From assembly GCA_903970315.1 (NCBI GenBank), contig CAJCIJ010000140.1, forward strand, positions 1 to 9,639: a stretch of DNA of 9,639 nucleotides, given 5' to 3'. This stretch comes from Actinomycetota bacterium. Its GTDB lineage: Bacteria > Actinomycetota > Thermoleophilia > Solirubrobacterales > Solirubrobacteraceae. Below are positions 6,127 to 9,639 of the stretch, piece by piece; position 1 is the stretch's first letter; the number at the start of each line of letters is the position of its first letter. Under the pieces are notes generated by a model. That model worked only from the letters and a program-made list of their open reading frames with translations, did not search any database and had not been told where the DNA came from. The translations under genes were made by a program, and so were the position numbers.

Positions 6127-7371
6127 TCAAGGTTGAGCTCGCATCGCCGTCACGACGGTTGCGGGTTGGAGGGTTCCGGTGGAGTGGCCGTTGGCGACCG
6201 CTGCGCCGTTGCCGTTGGGCGCCGGTGCGCCGTTGCTGGCCGCCGTGGGGTCGTCGGCAACCTTGGGATAGCTTCGCACCAGACCCTCGTCGGCGGTGAA
6301 GACCATAGCGCCCACGACCAGACCCGACGCCAGGGCCAGCAGCGCGACCCTTTCGCCGGCATTGACCCGTCCCGCCTGCAGCTCGTCCACGAGCGCCACT
6401 GTGTGGCTCGTGGATGCCGTGTTGCCGAAGCGATCGACCGTGACCACGGCGTGGCTGTGGAGCTTCTGACCGAGGTGCTCGGTGATGTGGCGAATGCCCG
6501 TCTTGATCGCCGACTTGGAGGTCTGGTGGGGGATCACGTGGTGGATGCCTTCCAGGGGCACGCCCACCGCTTCGAGTACCTGCTGGTAGACGAGCGGCAT
6601 GTTCTTCATGGCGGCGTTGTGCAAGGCCACAGGGCGCGTGAACATGCGCGGGCCCGGGTCGTGCTCGGTCAGGTGCCCCAGGCACAGACGGCTGTGCTTG
6701 GCCACCGTGGTCAGGCCGTAGAGAATGTCCGGCACGTCCTCCTCGGCGCGCTCGACGATCATCGCCGCGCCGGCATCGCCGACGGTCAGCGAAGCGACCT
6801 CGCGGCTGAGCAGGTTGCGGACGTGCTTGGCGGCGTTGAGCGCCGCGGGCGAGAGGTTCTCGCCGCTGACCACCAGGCCGCGACGGATGCGGCCCAGACG
6901 GATCCAGTTGCTGAGCACAAAGGCCCCCGTGAGCATCCCAGCGCAGGCGTTGCCGATGTCAAATGCCAGTGCGCCGTTGGCGCCCAGCGCCTGCGCCACA
7001 CCAGTGGCAAGCGGTGGCTCGATCGCCCAGTTCTTGGCTTCCATGCCACGGCTCTTGGTCACCCCGCAGCCGATGATCACGTCGATTTCGCCCGCCTCCA
7101 TCTCGGCGCGCTCCAGGCTTTCGCGCGCCGCATCGGTGGCCAGCGTGTGCGAGTTGCCGTCGCCGGCGAGCACGCGCCGTTCGCGCACACCCGTGTAGCG
7201 CTGGAGATCGATCTTGGTCCGATGACGCGTGGAGGCCATCAGATCCGCAGTTGTAAGCGTCGTCTCGGGCAGCGCCCGCCCAACGCCCGCAACGCGGGCT
7301 TTGTATGGCTCGGTGGACCCGCTCAGCGGCGGGTCGAAAACGAGACCGAGACGTCCTTGCCGGTCCTGCAT
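6127..7371 (-). CDS. Thiolase-fold condensing enzyme, FabH/OleA-like (KAS III family)
   Basis: A 414-residue protein from an ATG at 7371 to a TGA at 6127. It belongs to the ketoacyl synthase III family, which joins acyl thioesters by Claisen condensation. The triad is visible: Cys143 in G-N-A-C-A-G-M, His282 in P-H-Q-T-S and Asn317 in G-N-T-A-S. Glu118, in the loop W-A-I-E-P-P-L-A, and the sequence F-D-I-G-N-A-C resemble OleA, which condenses two long acyl-CoAs head to head, more than FabH (which usually has A-A-C-S/A-G-F). That assignment is inference: no OleB, OleC or OleD homologue is in the window. Residues 1-22 precede the usual family start. Residues 366-414 are a low-complexity Ala/Asn/Gly/Pro tail beyond the core fold. 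A TTG at 7398 could add nine residues, but a promoter fits just upstream of the ATG and would exclude it. Neighbours are a desaturase downstream and a divergent thioesterase upstream, so a role in specialised acyl-chain synthesis is likely. Confidence 0.88.
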   Translation of the reverse strand: MQDRQGRLGLVFDPPLSGSTEPYKARVAGVGRALPETTLTTADLMASTRHRTKIDLQRYTGVRERRVLAGDGNSHTLATDAARESLERAEMEAGEIDVIIGCGVTKSRGMEAKNWAIEPPLATGVAQALGANGALAFDIGNACAGMLTGAFVLSNWIRLGRIRRGLVVSGENLSPAALNAAKHVRNLLSREVASLTVGDAGAAMIVERAEEDVPDILYGLTTVAKHSRLCLGHLTEHDPGPRMFTRPVALHNAAMKNMPLVYQQVLEAVGVPLEGIHHVIPHQTSKSAIKTGIRHITEHLGQKLHSHAVVTVDRFGNTASTSHTVALVDELQAGRVNAGERVALLALASGLVVGAMVFTADEGLVRSYPKVADDPTAASNGAPAPNGNGAAVANGHSTGTLQPATVVTAMRAQP

Positions 7372-7377
7372 CGACGC

Positions 7378-7406
7378 AGCATAGCTCGCGGCCTGCAATA
7401 TGGCAA
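7378..7406 (-). promoter_or_regulatory. Predicted sigma-70-type promoter for a leaderless condensing-enzyme mRNA
   Basis: On the minus strand TTGCCA (7406-7401, five of six matches to the -35 consensus) is followed after exactly 17 bases by TATGCT (7383-7378, four of six matches to the -10 consensus). Six bases later comes the ATG at 7371, so transcription would begin at or next to the A of the start codon. Leaderless mRNAs are common in actinobacteria, and no Shine-Dalgarno sequence is present, which agrees. The site lies in the divergent gap before the thioesterase gene at 7486. Confidence 0.45.
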
Positions 7407-7485
7407 GCGGCGATCACCAGCGGAACACATTTTCATGGCCCAAACCGCAGGCGCCGGCAACGTCACCGTCTAGAGTGCTGGCGCC

Positions 7486-7938
7486 GTGTCCGAGGACCTC
7501 GTCAGCCAGATAAATGCCGCAATGCCCGGGTTTGACCGCCTCTACGGCCTCGTCGTCGAGGAGGTCTCCGACCAGCTGGCGCGAGCGCGGGTGGAGGTGC
7601 GCGACGAGCTCAAGCAGCCGTACGGGTTGGTCCACGGTGGTGTCTACGCTTCCATAGCCGAGACGCTGGCCTCGCTGGCCACCGCGATCGCGGTCGCGCC
7701 CCACGGCGCAACAGCGGTGGGCCTGTCCAACAGCACGAGCTTCGTACGTCCCATGACCGCTGGAACCATCCATGCAAGCGCCCGCCGCCTGCACGCTGGA
7801 CGCACGACCTGGATCTGGGACGTGGAGTGCCGCGACGACACCGATCGGCTGTGTGCGGTTACGCGCATGACGATAGCCGTACGCCCGGCGACCACAACGA
7901 CGCCCGCCGGGCCCAACCGTGCCGGCGCCGGCGGCTGA
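7486..7938 (+). CDS. PaaI-like hotdog-fold acyl-CoA thioesterase
   Basis: A 150-residue protein from a GTG at 7486 to a TGA at 7938, close to the usual 130-150 residues of single-domain hotdog thioesterases that hydrolyse acyl- or aryl-CoA. The family motif is clear: Y-G-L-V-H-G-G-V-Y-A-S-I-A-E-T at 46-60, with His50-Gly51-Gly52 and Glu59, the acidic residue expected to act in catalysis. The later strands S-F-V-R-P-M (85-90), I-H-A-S-A-R (95-100) and T-W-I-W-D-V-E-C (108-115) fit the fold. The last 15 residues are Thr/Pro/Gly-rich and probably disordered. It is the only plus-strand gene in the right part. It is divergent from the condensing enzyme (114 bases apart) and convergent with the lipoprotein gene (12 bases apart). 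No ribosome binding site precedes the GTG. A weak -10-like TAGAGT at 7471-7476 has no matching -35. An ATG at 7522 is an alternative start but would remove conserved N-terminal helix residues. Confidence 0.88.
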   Translation: MSEDLVSQINAAMPGFDRLYGLVVEEVSDQLARARVEVRDELKQPYGLVHGGVYASIAETLASLATAIAVAPHGATAVGLSNSTSFVRPMTAGTIHASARRLHAGRTTWIWDVECRDDTDRLCAVTRMTIAVRPATTTTPAGPNRAGAGG

Positions 7939-7950
7939 GCCGACCGGCTC
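7937..7950. terminator. Palindromic hairpin between two convergent stop codons
   Basis: GAGCCGACCGGCTC is an inverted repeat of two six-base arms around a two-base centre. As RNA it can form a five-base GC-rich stem with a four-base loop on either strand. It fills the gap between the TGA of the thioesterase gene and the TAG of the lipoprotein gene. The position suits a bidirectional terminator, but neither side has a T-run. A second perfect palindrome, GCCGGCGCCGGC, lies at 7921-7932. Confidence 0.35.
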
Positions 7951-8535
7951 CTAACGCGAGGTCGAGGCAGAGCTCTGCAGCTGCGTGGGCAGTGGCGCGG
8001 TCGCAAAGCTTGTAGCCGGCAGCGCTGGAGGCAGGGGCGCGTCCGGGACACCGACTTCGTTGATCGGGACCAGGTGCGCGGCGGCCGCGCGGGCCAGCGC
8101 GGCGCTGTCGGCGCGGACCGACACCACCACCGCCCCCGTGGGGACCTCAATTGTCTTTCCCGCTTCAGAGATCAGCGCGCGTGCCCCTCGCAGCGTGCTC
8201 GCCTGCACGGCGTGCGCACCGTGCGCCACGAAGCTGTTTTCCGGCGACGTCACGATCGCCAGCGGCGCCAGGCACGTGGCCTGGCCGCCCTGGGCACAGT
8301 TTCCGTACTGCACCGCGTAGGCGCCGCCGCGGTCGCGCTGCACTTCGCTGACGCTGAGTCCGGCAAAGCCGTTGCCAAGCCAGTACACGGGGTAGCCGCG
8401 GACTGCGATAAAGCTCTCCAGCGAACTCGGCGAGATGGGCTGGCTTTCAAGCGTGCTTCCGCACCCGCCAAGGGCCAGCAGGCAGCCGGCGAGGCCCAGG
8501 CCCAGCAGGGCCGCGACGGTTCGCCGCGCGCGCAC
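7951..8535 (-). CDS. Small exported lipoprotein of unknown function
   Basis: A 194-residue protein from a GTG at 8535 to a TAG at 7951. It starts V-R-A-R-R, then a hydrophobic segment ending in the lipobox L-A-L-G-G-C, so Cys25 is the likely lipidated residue and the protein should be membrane-anchored outside the cytoplasm. The body has R-G-Y-P-V-Y-W-L-G (46-54) and a Cys pair (Cys80 in Y-G-N-C, Cys88 in A-T-C-L-A-P-L) that could form a disulfide. After this comes V-P-T-G-A-V-V-V-S-V-R-A-D (131-143). I have seen similar small Cys-pair proteins with this P-V-Y-x-L-G pattern in Thermoleophilia, but no function is known to me. The C-terminal 30 residues are Pro/Ala/Ser-rich. The GTG start is two bases after the stop of the upstream acyltransferase gene, so the two are probably translated from one mRNA. 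That links it loosely to storage-lipid or envelope functions. Confidence 0.75.
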   Translation of the reverse strand: MRARRTVAALLGLGLAGCLLALGGCGSTLESQPISPSSLESFIAVRGYPVYWLGNGFAGLSVSEVQRDRGGAYAVQYGNCAQGGQATCLAPLAIVTSPENSFVAHGAHAVQASTLRGARALISEAGKTIEVPTGAVVVSVRADSAALARAAAAHLVPINEVGVPDAPLPPALPATSFATAPLPTQLQSSASTSR

Positions 8536-8537
8536 CG

Positions 8538-9639
8538 CTAGACCTTGGCGCGTGGCTTGCGCGCCGCCGCATTGCGCGCGCGGCTGACACCTGCGGCCTT
8601 GGCGAGCGCCGCGATCGACCGTTTGATCTCGCTTGCGATCGTCTCGATGCCCGGAAGCCTGTCGTAGTCGCCCAGCAGCCCGAATCCCAGATGGCCGTTG
8701 TAGCTGAGCACCGCGATCCCCAGCGCCTGCCTGCGGGCCAGTGGCAACACGGGATACATCGCCAGCATCTCGCGCCCCACCAGATAGAGCGGGAACTGCG
8801 GCCCGGGGACGTTGGTGACCACCAGGTTGAAGTAGCGCTGGCGAGCCTGAAGCCGCGCCGCCTGGCTGAGAATCGTGGGCGGGGCAAAGCCCGCGAGATT
8901 TGTCAGCACCTGGGCGCCCACGGCCTGTCCTGTCATCTTCACGTGCTTCATCGCCTGCTTGATGTGGGCGTGGCTGTCCAGCGGGCTCTCTATGCCCACG
9001 GGCAGCGGCGCCCACATGGCCGCCACACGGTTGCCCAGCGCGCCGTCCTCGGCCTGTGCCCTGACGGACACGGGCACCATCGCGCGCAGCTCCAGGCCCG
9101 TCGTGTCGGTGCCCTCGGCGCGCAGATAGGAGCCAAGCGCCAGGCTGACCACCGTGAGCACCACGTCGTTGATCGTGCCACCGAGGGCGTCCTTGATCGC
9201 CCTGAAGGTCTCCACGTCGCTGTCCAGCGACGCGTAGCGCCGGTGCGGGCCGATGTCCACGTTGAACGGGCTCGGCGGCGCCGGCGAGCCCAACCCTGCC
9301 CAGGTCAGCACTCCCAGGCTGGTCAGATCCTCGCGCACGCGGCCCAGCGCGCGCCGCGGCGCCCGCACGGCACGACGGGCCCCCCGCACCATCTCGCTGG
9401 GCAGCGTTGCGCGCTCCAGCAGTGCGTCTGCCAGCAGGCGTGCCGAGCTGGGCGGCGGCTTGGCAACCCACGGCGGCGGGCCGCCGTGGCCGTTTGAGGC
9501 TTTATCGGGGTCACGGTCCAGCAGCACCGTCGTGATATCCACGCCCGACACCCCGTCCACGAGCGCGTGATGCGCCTTGGCGATGACTGCAAACCGACCG
9601 CGCGTCAGGCGCTCGACGAGCCACAATTCCCAGAGTGGC
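8538..9639 (-). CDS. Wax ester synthase / diacylglycerol acyltransferase (WS/DGAT), N-terminus outside window
   Basis: About 366 residues of a WS/DGAT, a family usually 450-500 residues long that transfers acyl-CoA chains to diacylglycerol or fatty alcohols to form storage lipids at the inner membrane. The frame is open through the window edge. It begins P-L-W-E-L-W-L-V-E, as family members do just before the active site. H-H-A-L-V-D-G (9572-9552) is the H-H-x-x-x-D-G catalytic motif. N-D-V-V-L-T and M-V-P-V-S-V-R follow, as expected. The C-terminal half has T-N-V-P-G-P-Q-F-P-L-Y, then S-Y-N-G-H-L-G-F-G-L-L-G-D-Y and I-E-T-I-A-S-E, the usual DUF1298 region. It ends in a basic tail with a TAG at 8538. 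A TTG at 9626 is an internal leucine, not the start. The lipoprotein gene follows after two bases. The nearby desaturase and condensing enzyme would supply or modify acyl chains, but direct cooperation is inferred from location only. Confidence 0.93.
   Translation of the reverse strand, partial: PLWELWLVERLTRGRFAVIAKAHHALVDGVSGVDITTVLLDRDPDKASNGHGGPPPWVAKPPPSSARLLADALLERATLPSEMVRGARRAVRAPRRALGRVREDLTSLGVLTWAGLGSPAPPSPFNVDIGPHRRYASLDSDVETFRAIKDALGGTINDVVLTVVSLALGSYLRAEGTDTTGLELRAMVPVSVRAQAEDGALGNRVAAMWAPLPVGIESPLDSHAHIKQAMKHVKMTGQAVGAQVLTNLAGFAPPTILSQAARLQARQRYFNLVVTNVPGPQFPLYLVGREMLAMYPVLPLARRQALGIAVLSYNGHLGFGLLGDYDRLPGIETIASEIKRSIAALAKAAGVSRARNAAARKPRAKV

Noticed and set aside
5282..6136. 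284-codon plus-strand frame
   Set aside because: It is antisense to the desaturase, whose three histidine boxes are unmistakable.
6047..6685. Long N-terminal extension of the desaturase frame (start at 6685)
   Set aside because: Beyond 6130 it overlaps the condensing-enzyme gene out of frame and has shadow composition.
6076..7473. 465-codon plus-strand frame
   Set aside because: It is the antisense shadow of the condensing-enzyme gene in very high GC DNA; the composition is Arg/Gly/His-rich and shows no family motif.
8536..9471. Long N-terminal extension of the lipoprotein frame
   Set aside because: It runs out of frame through the WS/DGAT gene. The signal peptide and lipobox directly after the GTG at 8535 mark the real start.
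8691..9497. 268-codon plus-strand frame
   Set aside because: It is antisense to the WS/DGAT gene and is low-complexity Arg/His/Gln/Gly sequence.
1..9639. tRNA, rRNA, CRISPR array, insertion sequence or phage gene
   Set aside because: None was recognised on either strand: no cloverleaf, no spaced direct repeats, and no transposase, integrase or structural phage protein.

Overview
The window is two unlike stretches joined near position 4441-4460. The left part (1 to about 4440) has moderate GC and carries large secreted parallel beta-helix proteins plus most of an aldo/keto reductase, all on the minus strand. The C-terminal module of the complete beta-helix protein (W-R-x-x-Y-Y-G-T ... N-S-G-N-A-A-D ... 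D-G-D-G) is a style I associate with Verrucomicrobia, so a verrucomicrobial or similar polysaccharide-degrading bacterium is the best guess. The right part (about 4460 to 9639) has much higher GC, long antisense shadow frames and actinobacterial-looking lipid genes. It suggests a high-GC actinobacterium, possibly Thermoleophilia/Solirubrobacterales. Both lineage guesses are inferences from protein style; no search was run.

Layout, left part: the start of one secreted beta-helix protein (1-272, minus, cut by the window edge); a complete 1062-residue protein with signal peptide, beta-helix, FN3, CBM6-like, FN3 and C-terminal modules (374-3562, minus); a 225-base intergenic stretch; and an aldo/keto reductase (3788 to about 4441, minus). 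The reductase ends abruptly at its 5' side, where its N-terminal third should be.

Layout, right part: a protein with a sigma-70 region-4-like helix-turn-helix, cut by the junction (starts at 4974, minus); a fatty-acid desaturase with three histidine boxes (5105-6046, minus); a thiolase-fold condensing enzyme of the FabH/OleA type (6127-7371, minus); a divergent hotdog thioesterase (7486-7938, plus); a small lipoprotein (7951-8535, minus); and most of a wax ester synthase/diacylglycerol acyltransferase (8538-9639, minus, cut by the window edge). Together these read as an acyl-lipid locus: desaturation, Claisen condensation, thioester hydrolysis and storage-lipid esterification. The condensing enzyme and desaturase are adjacent and probably cotranscribed. 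The acyltransferase and lipoprotein lie only two bases apart.

The most important point for any user is that two partial genes from dissimilar sequence meet at one point. This fits a chimeric assembly better than a natural fusion. No CRISPR array, insertion sequence, tRNA, rRNA or phage gene was recognised. I see no convincing new multi-gene system. The items most worth a second look are the OleA-like residues in the condensing enzyme, a G-quadruplex-like tract between it and the desaturase, and a well-formed promoter that would give it a leaderless mRNA.
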